Shown here: positions 43,877 to 52,908 of the stretch, piece by piece | Layout: every line of letters begins with the position of its first letter | Numbering within the stretch: position 1 is the stretch's first letter | Assembly (NCBI RefSeq): GCF_000346755.1 | Contig: NZ_ANNV01000009.1 | Location: forward strand, 62,001 to 126,000 | Length of the DNA: 64,000 bases | Direction: 5' to 3' | Source of the DNA: Pseudomonas sp. CBZ-4 | Lineage (GTDB): Bacteria > Pseudomonadota > Gammaproteobacteria > Pseudomonadales > Pseudomonadaceae | Notes under the pieces: generated by a model | Told to the model about the DNA's origin: nothing | The model's database searches: none | What the model saw: only the letters and a program-made list of their open reading frames with translations | Position numbers and translations under genes: made by a program

Positions 43877-46800
43877 GAAAGCGGATGCCCAGGCGTATAA
43901 AGGATTATCTGATTGTATTGAGTGCAGGCCTATGCTTGAACACTACCGTGGTCGCGGCTCAAATGGAGCCGCAGCACTTCACCCTGTTGAGCCGTGCAGG
44001 GTCCCTTCAACTGGACACTCAACTGGACAAAGCCCAGCGCCAATGGCTACAGAACAAACGCGAACTGGTGCTGGGCACTGCGCTGCCTGACTATCCCCCC
44101 TTCGACCTGACGTCCAGCGGCCAAGACTACGAAGGGCTCACCGCCGACTACGCCGGGATTCTCGCCAAGGCGCTGGCAATGCCCGTCAAGGTGGTGCGCT
44201 ATCCTACGCGGGAGGCGTCCATTCAAGCGCTGGAAACCGGTGAAATCGACCTGCTCGGTTCCTCCAACGGCTTCGAGGCTGCCAACCCACGGCTGACCCT
44301 CTCCGAACCTTATGCGGTGGATCAACCGGTACTGGTAACCCGTGAAGGCGAAACCCGCAGCCTCAGCGAAGGCCTGGCCGGGCTGCGCTTGAGCCTGGTG
44401 TATCACTACCTGCCGCTGGACGAAGTGCAAAAGCTGTATCCCAAAGCGATTATCCGCGCCTACCCCTCCTATCAGAATGCCCTGAATGCAGTGGCATTCG
44501 ATCAGGCGGACGTGTTTCTCGGCGACACCATTTCCACCCATTTCATGATCAACAAGGGCTACCTGAAAAATATCCGCATGGCCAACTTCGGCAAACACGA
44601 GGCCTATGGATTCAGCTTTGCCCTGCGCCAGGACCAGCACATGCTCCTGGGCATCGTCAATTCGGTGCTGGCCACGGTACCCAGTAGCGAACGGGAAAGC
44701 ATTGCCAAGCGCTGGAGCGCCGGCAGCGACATCCTGTTGACCGACCAGAAGCTGCAACTGACCAGCCGCGAGGAGCGTTGGCTCAAGGACCATCCGGTGA
44801 TCAAGGTAGTGGTCAACGAGACCTTCGCGCCGTTGACGTTCTTCGACACCGACGGCAATTTTCGCGGCATAACCGCCGACTTGCTGGAGTTGATCCGCCT
44901 GCGCACCGGCATGCGTTTCGAGATCACGCGCGTGCGGGGCGTGAGCACCATGATCGAACAGCTCGAGACCGGGAAGTCCGACATGATTGGCGCCATCGCA
45001 CCAAGCGCCGAACGAGAAACCCAGCTCAACTTCAGCCGGCCCTACCTGGAAAACTCCTATGTGATGTTGACGCGCAAAGAGGATCAAGCGCCCGCCAGCC
45101 TGGAGGCAATGGGGGGCAAACGCCTGGCGTTGACCCAAGGCAGCCCGATGACACCCTTCCTGCGCGAGCACTTCCCCGACATTCAATTGGTAGAGACAAG
45201 CGATACCTTCAAGTCCGCCGAACTGCTGGTACAAGGCCATGTCGAGGGGGCGGTGAACACCTTGGTGGTAGCCAACTATTTCCTGTCCTCGCCCATGTTC
45301 CAGGACAAGATTCAGACCAGTTTCAGCATTGGTACCACGCCAGCCACCTTCGCCCTGGCGACGCCCCGCGCCGCCACCGAGCTGAGTTCAATCCTGGACA
45401 AGGCACTGCTGAGCATCGCCCCGGAAGAGCTGGGGGTCATCAACAGCCGGTGGCGGGGCTACACTGCCGCTTCCGACGGCTATTGGCGCAACTACCATGA
45501 CCTGATAGCCCAGATCATCCTCGGCACCGGCCTGTTGTTATTGATCTCCCTGGCCTGGAACGCCTACATGCGCCGGCAGATCAAGCATCGCAAGATGGCG
45601 GAGCGGGCACTCAACGATCAGTTCGAATTCATGCGCGCGCTGGTCAACGAAACCCCTCATCCCATCTACGTGCGGGACCGCAAAGGGTTGCTGCAGACCT
45701 GTAACGACAGCTATTTGCAGGTGTTTGACGTCAAGCGTGAGGACGTGATCGGTAAAAGTGCGATGCAGATCAGCACCGCGCTGGAAGCCGAATCCACTCA
45801 ATACCACGCCGACTACCAGCGCGTCGTGGCACAAGGCAACCCTCTGATTCTGGATCGCCCCCTGCATATCCGGGGGAAGAAATACACGATCTACCATTGG
45901 ATCTTGCCCTACCGCGACTCTACCGGAGAGGTCCAGGGCATCATCGGCGGCTGGATTGACATCAGTGAACGGCGCCAGCTATTCGATGAGCTGCGTACCG
46001 CCAAAGAGCGCGCCGACGAGGCCAACCGCGCCAAGAGCACCTTTCTTGCAACCATGAGCCACGAAATCCGCACCCCGATGAACGCAGTGATCGGCATGCT
46101 GGAACTGACGCTCAAACGAGCCGACCAGGGGCACCTGGACCGCCCGGCAATCGAGGTGGCCTACAACTCGGCGAAGGATCTGCTGGAATTGATCGGCGAT
46201 ATCCTCGACATCGCACGCATCGAATCCGGCCGTCTGAGCCTGGCCCCCGAACGCGTCAACCTGAAGGAGGTGATCGAGTCGGTAGTGCGCGTGTTCGACG
46301 GCCTGGCCCGCCAGAAAACCCTCAGCCTGCTGCTTGAGTACAAGGCCGACTCGGACGACAACGACGTGCTGATCGATCCTTTGCGCTTCAAGCAGGTGTT
46401 GTCCAACCTGGTCAGCAATGCCATCAAATTCACTGAGCGCGGCCAGGTGAAGATCAGGGTCGAAGTATTCGCCACCGAGATGCCCCAGCAGGTCGAGATG
46501 AAACTGGTCGTAGAGGACACCGGCATCGGCATCAGCCGCGACGATCAACTGCGCCTGTTCGAACCTTTTTCCCAGGCGGACAACTCGGGGCACCTGGCCC
46601 GCAGTGGCGCGGGCCTGGGATTGGTCATCTGCCGCAGCCTGTGCTCGATGATGGGCGGGCAACTGAGCCTGAGTAGCGTGCCCATGGTGGGCACACAAGT
46701 GCATGTCAGCCTGAAAATGCCGCGCCTGCAGCCGCTCCAGGCAGTGGATGATCTCAAGCCGGCGACACCCGCATCCGCCCAGGTGCTTAACGTCCTGGTC

Positions 46801-47517
46801 GTGGACGATCATCCCGCCAACCGCCTGCTGATGTGCCAGCAACTGGGCTACCTGGGGCACCAGTTCACGGCCGCCCAGCACGGTGCAGCAGGATTCCAGG
46901 CGTGGCGTCAGGAACACTTCGACCTGGTGATCGCCGACTGCAACATGCCCATCATGAACGGTTACGAATTGACCCGGTCCATCCGTGAATACGAGCAGCG
47001 CGAACAGCGGCGCCCGTGCATCGTTCTGGGTTTTACCGCCAACGCTCAACCCGAAGAAAAGCAGCGCTGCGCTGAAGCCGGCATGGATGACTGCCTGTTC
47101 AAACCCATCAGCCTCACCGCACTGGAGCGACAACTGGCACAAATCAGGCCGCAGGCATCCGGCACGCAGCTAGACCTCGGCAGCCTGGACGCACTCACCG
47201 GGGGCGACCCGCAGCTCAGTCGGCGCCTGCTGGAAGAGCTGCTCAGCAGCAGCGGCCATGATCGTCAGGTATTGATGGGGTTGTTGGCACGCCGGGCCCC
47301 GGCACAGGAGATCATCGAGCAGGCCCACAAGATCAAGGGCGCCGCACGTATCGTGCAGGCCAGCGACTTGGCCGGGCAATGTGAAGCGCTGGAGCAAGCC
47401 TGCGCCCGGGAGGAGGAACAACCGGTAATCGAAACAGGCATCAAGGCCCTGGAAAAATCCATGCTGGAGCTGGAAAGAATGCTGCAGTCGCGCCTCAATG
47501 AGCTCAATCGCGCCTGA
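43873..47517 (+). CDS. BvgS/EvgS-type hybrid sensor kinase (RocS2-like) with two Venus-flytrap domains
   Basis: 1214 residues. An N-terminal signal/anchor, two tandem periplasmic SBP_bac_3 (Venus flytrap) domains (about 45-275 and 300-525), a TM near 545-565, PAS (584-700), HisKA with SHEIRTPMNAV near 730, HATPase (DTGIGIS, GAGLGLVICR), a receiver from 973 with Asp in LVIADCNMPIMNG near 1021, and an HPt with AHKIKGAAR near 1150. A complete four-step phosphorelay is visible. It starts at GTG 43873; an ATG at 43885 is possible. The periplasmic ligand is unknown, and BvgS-type kinases are often active without ligand. Confidence 0.93.
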   Translation: MRKRMPRRIKDYLIVLSAGLCLNTTVVAAQMEPQHFTLLSRAGSLQLDTQLDKAQRQWLQNKRELVLGTALPDYPPFDLTSSGQDYEGLTADYAGILAKALAMPVKVVRYPTREASIQALETGEIDLLGSSNGFEAANPRLTLSEPYAVDQPVLVTREGETRSLSEGLAGLRLSLVYHYLPLDEVQKLYPKAIIRAYPSYQNALNAVAFDQADVFLGDTISTHFMINKGYLKNIRMANFGKHEAYGFSFALRQDQHMLLGIVNSVLATVPSSERESIAKRWSAGSDILLTDQKLQLTSREERWLKDHPVIKVVVNETFAPLTFFDTDGNFRGITADLLELIRLRTGMRFEITRVRGVSTMIEQLETGKSDMIGAIAPSAERETQLNFSRPYLENSYVMLTRKEDQAPASLEAMGGKRLALTQGSPMTPFLREHFPDIQLVETSDTFKSAELLVQGHVEGAVNTLVVANYFLSSPMFQDKIQTSFSIGTTPATFALATPRAATELSSILDKALLSIAPEELGVINSRWRGYTAASDGYWRNYHDLIAQIILGTGLLLLISLAWNAYMRRQIKHRKMAERALNDQFEFMRALVNETPHPIYVRDRKGLLQTCNDSYLQVFDVKREDVIGKSAMQISTALEAESTQYHADYQRVVAQGNPLILDRPLHIRGKKYTIYHWILPYRDSTGEVQGIIGGWIDISERRQLFDELRTAKERADEANRAKSTFLATMSHEIRTPMNAVIGMLELTLKRADQGHLDRPAIEVAYNSAKDLLELIGDILDIARIESGRLSLAPERVNLKEVIESVVRVFDGLARQKTLSLLLEYKADSDDNDVLIDPLRFKQVLSNLVSNAIKFTERGQVKIRVEVFATEMPQQVEMKLVVEDTGIGISRDDQLRLFEPFSQADNSGHLARSGAGLGLVICRSLCSMMGGQLSLSSVPMVGTQVHVSLKMPRLQPLQAVDDLKPATPASAQVLNVLVVDDHPANRLLMCQQLGYLGHQFTAAQHGAAGFQAWRQEHFDLVIADCNMPIMNGYELTRSIREYEQREQRRPCIVLGFTANAQPEEKQRCAEAGMDDCLFKPISLTALERQLAQIRPQASGTQLDLGSLDALTGGDPQLSRRLLEELLSSSGHDRQVLMGLLARRAPAQEIIEQAHKIKGAARIVQASDLAGQCEALEQACAREEEQPVIETGIKALEKSMLELERMLQSRLNELNRA

Positions 47518-47523
47518 CTGCGC

Positions 47524-47555
47524 GCCGCAGGAGCGGACTTGCTCGCTCCTGCGGC
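47524..47555. terminator. Hairpin between convergent kinase and msrC-like genes
   Basis: GCCGCAGGAGC and GCTCCTGCGGC pair as an 11-bp stem with a 10-bp loop, just after one stop and before the other. It has no T-run, so it is probably a bidirectional or Rho-assisted terminator. Confidence 0.65.
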
Positions 47556-47561
47556 ACCGGG

Positions 47562-48044
47562 TCAGCAGTCGGTCAAGCGCAGGAAAATCGACGCCAACTG
47601 TTCGATGCCCGCCTGGTCCTGCGCGGTAAAGCGCGCCAGCGACGGGCTGTCGAGATCAAGGACGCCGATCAACTGTCCATCCTTGACCAGCGGCACCACC
47701 AGCTCACTGTTGGAGGCGCTGTCACAGGCGATGTGCCCAGGGAACGCGTGCACGTCCTCTACCCGCTGGGTTTGTCGCGAGGCCGCAGCAGCACCGCACA
47801 CGCCACGGCCAAACGGAATGCGCACACAGGCAATCTGGCCCTGGAATGGCCCAAGCACCAACTCTTCATTGCGGTTGAGATAGAAGCCGGCCCAGTTCAG
47901 ATCATCCAGCTGGTTGAACAGGAACGCAGAAAACTGTGCGCTGTTGGCGATAAAGTCACGCTCGTCGGCGAGCAGCGACTCCAGTTGCGCACACAGCATG
48001 GCGTAGCCATCGAGGCCAGTGCCGGCTTGTTGTAGATCGATCAC
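47562..48044 (-). CDS. msrC: Free methionine-(R)-sulfoxide reductase (GAF type)
   Basis: 160 residues, one GAF domain. The three catalytic cysteines are in ACVRIPFGRGVCGAAA (two) and FPGHIACDSASNSELVVP. It reduces free Met-R-sulfoxide with thioredoxin. The GTG at 48044 (VIDLQQAG) is used; the longer frame runs into the upstream ATPase gene, whose stop it overlaps by 4 bp. Confidence 0.93.
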   Translation of the reverse strand: MIDLQQAGTGLDGYAMLCAQLESLLADERDFIANSAQFSAFLFNQLDDLNWAGFYLNRNEELVLGPFQGQIACVRIPFGRGVCGAAAASRQTQRVEDVHAFPGHIACDSASNSELVVPLVKDGQLIGVLDLDSPSLARFTAQDQAGIEQLASIFLRLTDC

Positions 48045-48931
48045 GATTGACGCTCCAGCAATTTGAGGCCCACCCAGTAACGGGCGAATTGATACGCGCA
48101 ACGGCCGTTGCGATTGCCGCGCCCGGTTGCCCAGCGCACGGCAAGGATGTCGAGATTTTCATCACGCTGCCACTGCAAACCGGCCTTGCCCGCCAGTTCG
48201 CCGATCCAGTGCTCCACCACATCCAGGAAGTGCTCCTGGGTGAACGGGTAGAACGACAGCCACAGGCCAAAACGGTCAGACAGGGCAATCTTGTCTTCCA
48301 CCGCTTCGCTCGGGTGCAACTCGCCGTCCACACGCTTCCAGTTGTCATTGTCGCTCTGGTTTTCCGGCACCAGGTGACGACGGTTCGATGTGGCGTACAG
48401 CAGCACGTTTTCCGGCGCCTGCTCGAGGGAACCATCGAGCACGCTCTTGAGCACGCGGTAGTCACCCTCGCCCGCTTCGAACGACAGGTCATCACAAAAC
48501 AGAATAAAGCGTTGCGGCAGCTTGAGCAGTTGCTCGACCACACGTGGCAGGTCGGCCAGGTGATCGCGTTCGATCTCGATCAAGCGCAGGCCGGCCTGCG
48601 CGTGCTGGGCCAGCAAGGCGCGCACCATGGACGACTTGCCGGTGCCCCGCGAACCCCACAGCAACGCATGGTTGGCGGGCAGGCCATCGAGGAACTGCTG
48701 GGTATTGCGTGCCAGGGTTTCACGCTGCTTGTCGACGCCGATCAGGTCGGACAGGCGCATGTCCAGGCTGACTTCCAGTGGCAACAAGAAGCCGCTGCGG
48801 CCTTCACGCTGCCAACGGGCAGCCAGGCACTGGTTCCAGTCGATGGCTTGGCGCGGCGCGGGCAACAAGGGTTCCAGGCGGGCGAGCACGGCATCGGCTC
48901 GCTCCAGAAAGGCATTCAATCGAGAATCCAC
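48041..48931 (-). CDS. DUF815 family AAA ATPase
   Basis: 296 residues. The Walker A is LLWGSRGTGKSSMVRAL near residue 85 and the Walker B is FILFCDDLSFE; LLYATSNRRHLVPE is the sensor-1 region. The N-terminus has RLNAFLERADAVLARLEPLLP. These soluble ATPases are conserved in proteobacteria and of unknown role. GTG at 48931 with AGAGGA 6 bp upstream. It is co-transcribed with msrC, so a link to oxidative repair is possible but unproven. Confidence 0.88.
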   Translation of the reverse strand: MDSRLNAFLERADAVLARLEPLLPAPRQAIDWNQCLAARWQREGRSGFLLPLEVSLDMRLSDLIGVDKQRETLARNTQQFLDGLPANHALLWGSRGTGKSSMVRALLAQHAQAGLRLIEIERDHLADLPRVVEQLLKLPQRFILFCDDLSFEAGEGDYRVLKSVLDGSLEQAPENVLLYATSNRRHLVPENQSDNDNWKRVDGELHPSEAVEDKIALSDRFGLWLSFYPFTQEHFLDVVEHWIGELAGKAGLQWQRDENLDILAVRWATGRGNRNGRCAYQFARYWVGLKLLERQS

Positions 48932-49094
48932 GATTATTCCTCTGGCAAGTTCTTGCAAAAGATGGCGTATTGGCAGCCCCGCGGCAAAACACACGAGGCT
49001 GCGTAAAAACCGATTAGTGCCGGGCAAGCCAGAGCCGGTGGATGTTCAGCTATGCTTGCCGGGCGAAGGGAAACGTGAAGTGGTTCAACACCCA

Positions 49095-51404
49095 ATGGAT
49101 ATCAAGTTCGCCCACCGCTTGTCTTATAAACAAGCCCGATTGACTGTGCTGGTCGGTTTCGTCTTGGGAACCTTGCTCAGTCTGATCCAAATCGGCATTG
49201 ATTATGCCAGCGAAGACGCATCCATCAACCGTGAAATACGCTCGCTGCTCGAAATCAGCCACAACCCCGCGTCACGTATCGCCTACAACATCGACGCAGA
49301 ACTGGCGCAAGAGCTGACCCTGGGCCTGCTGCACTCTCCTGCGATCATCCGCGCCCGGTTGGTCGACAACAACGGCGTAGTGCTCGCTGACGTCAACCGA
49401 CCTCGCGCGCAAAGCACCTACCGGCCCATCAGCGACTTCCTGTTTGGTGCCAATCGCCAGTTTGAAGACCGCTTGTTCCTGACGCACATGCCCAACGAGT
49501 CCCTCGGCGAGCTGCACCTTGAGGTCGATACCTACGCGTTTGGCAGCCGCTTCCTGCACCGCGCCGAGATCACGCTGCTCAATGGCTTTGCCCGCAGCCT
49601 GCTGCTGACCGGGATCTTGCTCGGCCTGTTCTACGTGATGCTGACCCAACCCCTGGTACGCATCATCCGAGCGCTGAGCACCAGCAAACAAACACGCCTG
49701 GATTGCCCGCCCGGTCACGAAAACGACGAGATCGGCGTGTTGGTGAATGTGGCCAACCAGCAATTCGAAAACATGCAAACCGAGATCCAGCAGCGCCGCC
49801 ACGCCGAAGACCGTCTCACCGAATACCTGGGCCAACTGGAACATATCGTCTCGGCCCGCACCCTGGAGCTCAAGACCAGCAACCAGCGGCTGAGCCAGTC
49901 CAATGCCGAGCTGGAAGCCGCGAAGGTCAACGCGATTGGCATGGCGCAGGCAAGAGCGGCGTTCCTGGCCAACATGAGCCACGAAATCCGCACGCCCCTC
50001 AATGGCCTGCTGGGGATGATCGCCTTGTCCCTGGACAGCACGCTGAACGCCGAGCAGCGCCAGCAACTGTCCATCGCCCATGACTCGGGCAAGGTGCTGG
50101 TGGAGTTGCTCAACGATATTCTCGACCTGTCCAAGTTCGATGCCGGCCAGCTTGAACTGGAGTCGATCCCCTTCGACCTCGGCTCATTGGTGGAAGACAC
50201 CGCGAACCTGCTGTCGCAGAACGCCGCGTCGAGCGTCGAGCTGACGTGCCTGATCGATCCGCAATTTCCGGCCCAGGTCATCGGCGACCCGACGCGGGTG
50301 CGGCAGATTGTCAGCAACCTGCTCTCCAACGCGTTGAAATTCACGCGCTTCGGTCGCGTGGACGTGCGTCTCAGTGCCCACAATGGCCAGGTGAGGATTG
50401 AGGTGTGTGACACCGGGATCGGCATTGCGCCAGAAGCACAGCTGAAGATATTCCAGCCGTTTACCCAGGCGGGCGCGGGGATTACCCGGCAGTTCGGCGG
50501 CACCGGGCTGGGCCTGGCCTTGACCCACAACCTGTGCGAAGCGATGCGTGGCCGCTTGAGCATCAGTTCCGAAGTGGGCTTCGGCAGCCAGTTCTGCGCC
50601 GAGCTGCCGCTGCCCACCCACTTGCCCGCCGCCCGCCAGGCGCCGCTCCAGGGCGAGGTGATCGTCATTACCAGTGCCGGCAGTGGCCTGGCGGAGCTGC
50701 TGACCAGCCTGTTGCCCCATTGGGGGCTCACGCCGCATTGCTATCCCCGTGACGCGGACATGACCGGGCAAAAACCCGACCTGTTGATCACCGACTGCCC
50801 GGAATGCCTGTTCCGCCTGCGCCCGACCCTCAGCGCCCCGATCCTGCTGGTCACCGCCTATGGCAGTTTCATGCCCAGCGAAGAAGTCGCCGCGCTGGCG
50901 CCGTTGCAACAACAGGCGCGCCCGCTGAGCCGCAATGCGCTGTACCAGATCCTGCAACGCAACTTGCGCAGCGACGCGCAACCGTTCCTCGACCCGATCC
51001 AGATGGACGCCCCACCTCTTACCCACCGGGCGCGCATCCTGCTGGTGGAGGACAATCCGGTCAATCAACTGGTGGCCAAGGGCATGCTCGGCAAGCTGGG
51101 CTGCGAAGTGATCGTCGCCGCCCACGGCGGTGAGGCGCTCAAGTGCCTGGAGGAACAGCACTTTGACTTGGTCTTGATGGACTGCAACATGCCGGTCATG
51201 GACGGCTACGAGGCCAGCCGGCAGATTCGTCGCAGCGGACGCTGGCCGGACCTGCCCATCGTGGCCTTGACCGCCAACGCCCTGGCCGAAGAACGCGAGC
51301 GCTGCCGGGCGGCGGGGATGAATGACTACCTGGCCAAGCCGTTCCGTCGTGAAGAGCTCAAGGGCCTGTTGGACCTGTGGGTGCCGCGCTCGACAAGTCT
51401 CTGA
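49095..51404 (+). CDS. sagS: Hybrid sensor histidine kinase, SagS-like
   Basis: 769 residues. TM1 (LTVLVGFVLGTLLSLIQIG), a periplasmic sensor part of about 120 residues, TM2 (SLLLTGILLGLFYVMLTQPL), a coiled coil with GHENDEIGVLVNVANQQFE, HisKA (MSHEIRTPLNGL, His near 295), HATPase (DTGIGIAPEAQ, GGTGLGLALTHNL), a degenerate receiver-like block (about 520-630) and a true receiver with VEDNP and Asp in LVLMDCNMPVMDG. It has no HPt, so it must relay onto a separate HPt protein. Being next to ospR-gpx matches sagS PA2824 of P. aeruginosa, which governs the motile-to-biofilm switch. Confidence 0.85.
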   Translation: MDIKFAHRLSYKQARLTVLVGFVLGTLLSLIQIGIDYASEDASINREIRSLLEISHNPASRIAYNIDAELAQELTLGLLHSPAIIRARLVDNNGVVLADVNRPRAQSTYRPISDFLFGANRQFEDRLFLTHMPNESLGELHLEVDTYAFGSRFLHRAEITLLNGFARSLLLTGILLGLFYVMLTQPLVRIIRALSTSKQTRLDCPPGHENDEIGVLVNVANQQFENMQTEIQQRRHAEDRLTEYLGQLEHIVSARTLELKTSNQRLSQSNAELEAAKVNAIGMAQARAAFLANMSHEIRTPLNGLLGMIALSLDSTLNAEQRQQLSIAHDSGKVLVELLNDILDLSKFDAGQLELESIPFDLGSLVEDTANLLSQNAASSVELTCLIDPQFPAQVIGDPTRVRQIVSNLLSNALKFTRFGRVDVRLSAHNGQVRIEVCDTGIGIAPEAQLKIFQPFTQAGAGITRQFGGTGLGLALTHNLCEAMRGRLSISSEVGFGSQFCAELPLPTHLPAARQAPLQGEVIVITSAGSGLAELLTSLLPHWGLTPHCYPRDADMTGQKPDLLITDCPECLFRLRPTLSAPILLVTAYGSFMPSEEVAALAPLQQQARPLSRNALYQILQRNLRSDAQPFLDPIQMDAPPLTHRARILLVEDNPVNQLVAKGMLGKLGCEVIVAAHGGEALKCLEEQHFDLVLMDCNMPVMDGYEASRQIRRSGRWPDLPIVALTANALAEERERCRAAGMNDYLAKPFRREELKGLLDLWVPRSTSL

Positions 51405-51849
51405 TTTGCGCAAGTAGCTGATCCAGACCGTCGCGCAGGGCGTCGGCCTGGTTCAGGTCGACACCGCTGTCGCACAGCAGGCGGGTTTTCAGGGCGTGGG
51501 CCTGGTCCCGCAACTGCACACCCGTCTCGCTCAGGCTCAAATGCACTTCACGCTCGTCCCGTGCACTGCGCTGGCGGCGCACCAGCCCAAGCTGCTCCAG
51601 GCGCTTGAGCAGCGGTGTGAGCGTGCCCGAATCCAGCATCAGCCGCTCCCCCAGCGCCCTGACCGTAGGCTGGGCCGGTGATGCGCCGTGCCATTCCCAC
51701 AGCACCAGCATGGCCAGGTATTGCGGATAGGTCAGGCCGAGTCGATCCAGCATGGGTTTGTAGGCACGCGTCACCGCCCGGGATGCCGCGTACAGCTTGA
51801 AACACAACTGATCGTCGAGGGCCAGGGACACATCTGGCAAGCCGGTCAT
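51358..51849 (-). CDS. ospR: OspR/OhrR-type MarR repressor (peroxide sensor)
   Basis: 163 residues of MarR winged helix. The reactive cysteine is in DDQLCFKLYAASRA (Cys 16) and a second is at 126 (KTRLLCDSGV); their 110-residue spacing equals that of Cys24/Cys134 reported for P. aeruginosa OspR. The recognition region is SGTLTPLLKRLEQLGLVRR and the wing SARDEREVHLSL. The ATG overlaps the gpx stop (ATGA), so it is co-transcribed with gpx and probably autoregulates it. Its 3' end overlaps the convergent sagS gene by 47 bp. Confidence 0.92.
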   Translation of the reverse strand: MTGLPDVSLALDDQLCFKLYAASRAVTRAYKPMLDRLGLTYPQYLAMLVLWEWHGASPAQPTVRALGERLMLDSGTLTPLLKRLEQLGLVRRQRSARDEREVHLSLSETGVQLRDQAHALKTRLLCDSGVDLNQADALRDGLDQLLAQIRDLSSAAPTGPTGP

Positions 51850-52331
51850 TTGAGCAGGGCTTCGATCTCTTGGGTCAGGTCTTGCGGCTTGGTGGTCGGG
51901 GCGAAACGCTTGACGACCTGGCCATCGCGACCGATGAGGAACTTGGTGAAGTTCCACTTGATGCCTTTGGAGCCCAGCAGGCCCGGTGCCTGTTGTTTCA
52001 ACTGCACGAACAACGGGTGGGCATCGCTGCCATTGACGTCGATTTTCTTGAACAGCGGAAAACTGACACCGAAGTTCAACTCGCAAAACTCGGTGATCGC
52101 GCCTTCGTTACCGGGCTCCTGTTTGCCGAACTGGTTGCAGGGGAAGCCCAGCACCACCAGGCCCTGGTCCTTGTAGTCCTGCCAGAGTTGCTCCAGGCCC
52201 TTGTACTGTGGGGTGAAGCCACATTTGCTGGCGGTGTTGACCACCAGGATGGCCTTGCCGGCGAAATCGGCCAAGGTCTTTTGCTCACCCTTGATGGTGG
52301 TGCAAGGGATGCTCAGCAGGTTGTTGCTCAT
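51846..52331 (-). CDS. gpx: Thiol (glutathione) peroxidase
   Basis: 161 residues of Gpx fold. The peroxidatic Cys is in NTASKCGFTPQYKGLE (Cys 37), Gln in FPCNQFGKQEPG, Trp in IKWNFTKFLI: the catalytic triad-type set. The resolving Cys is likely ITEFCELNFG, so it may use thioredoxin instead of glutathione. First gene of the gpx-ospR operon, behind a 20-bp palindrome. Confidence 0.95.
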   Translation of the reverse strand: MSNNLLSIPCTTIKGEQKTLADFAGKAILVVNTASKCGFTPQYKGLEQLWQDYKDQGLVVLGFPCNQFGKQEPGNEGAITEFCELNFGVSFPLFKKIDVNGSDAHPLFVQLKQQAPGLLGSKGIKWNFTKFLIGRDGQVVKRFAPTTKPQDLTQEIEALLK

Positions 52332-52376
52332 GGCAGTGCCTCAGGAACGGGAAGGAGCGACAAACATAGCGAGCAA

Positions 52377-52396
52377 TTAAATTGCATGCAATTTAA
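52377..52396. promoter_or_regulatory. Perfect 20-bp palindrome, probable OspR operator
   Basis: TTAAATTGCATGCAATTTAA is a complete inverted repeat, 46 bp before the gpx start. OhrR-family operators are AATTG/CAATT palindromes, and the downstream operon encodes such a repressor. Confidence 0.82.
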
Positions 52397-52413
52397 TTAA
52401 CTGAAATAGAACC

Positions 52414-52504
52414 GTGCCGAGGGAGCTTGCTCCCGCTCGACTGCGCAGCAGTCGCAAGCTTTAGGGGCGCTTCGCACCCCAGCGGGAGCAAGCTCCCTCG
52501 CCAC
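52414..52504. repeat. Second REP family, inverted pair
   Basis: GAGGGAGCTTGCTCCCGCT and the inverted AGCGGGAGCAAGCTCCCTC flank a spacer of about 50 bp between gpx and msrB. Same family as 35289-35380. Confidence 0.9.
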
Positions 52505-52515
52505 AAAATCCAGAT

Positions 52516-52908
52516 CTAGCGGGATACAAGTTCCAGGCACACCGAGTTGATGCAATAGCGCAACCCCGTCGGCGGCGGGCCGTCCGGGAACACGTGGCCC
52601 AGGTGCGCGTCGCACTTGGCACAGGTGACTTCGGTGCGGATCATGCCGTGGCTGACGTCACGGATCTCGATCATCGCGCTGTCGGCAATCGGCGCGTAGA
52701 AGCTCGGCCAGCCGCAACCCGAATCGAATTTGGTGCTGGAATCAAACAACGGCTCATTGCAGCAGATGCAGTGATAGACGCCATCGGTCTTGGTGGCATT
52801 GTACTTGCCGCTGAAAGGTCGCTCGGTGCCCTTGAGACGGCACACGTTGTACTGCTCGGGGTCGAGCATCGCCTTCCACTCATCAACGGTTTTCTGCAAC
52901 TTTTCCAT
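52516..52908 (-). CDS. msrB: Peptide methionine-(R)-sulfoxide reductase MsrB
   Basis: 130 residues. Zinc cysteines are at 47/50 (YHCICCNEP) and 96/99 (VTCAKCDAH); the catalytic Cys is at 119 (LRYCINSV). CGWPSFYAP is the substrate motif. It repairs Met-R-sulfoxide in proteins. The ATG at 52908 has GAGGTG 6 bp upstream. It is divergent from alaA. Confidence 0.95.
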   Translation of the reverse strand: MEKLQKTVDEWKAMLDPEQYNVCRLKGTERPFSGKYNATKTDGVYHCICCNEPLFDSSTKFDSGCGWPSFYAPIADSAMIEIRDVSHGMIRTEVTCAKCDAHLGHVFPDGPPPTGLRYCINSVCLELVSR

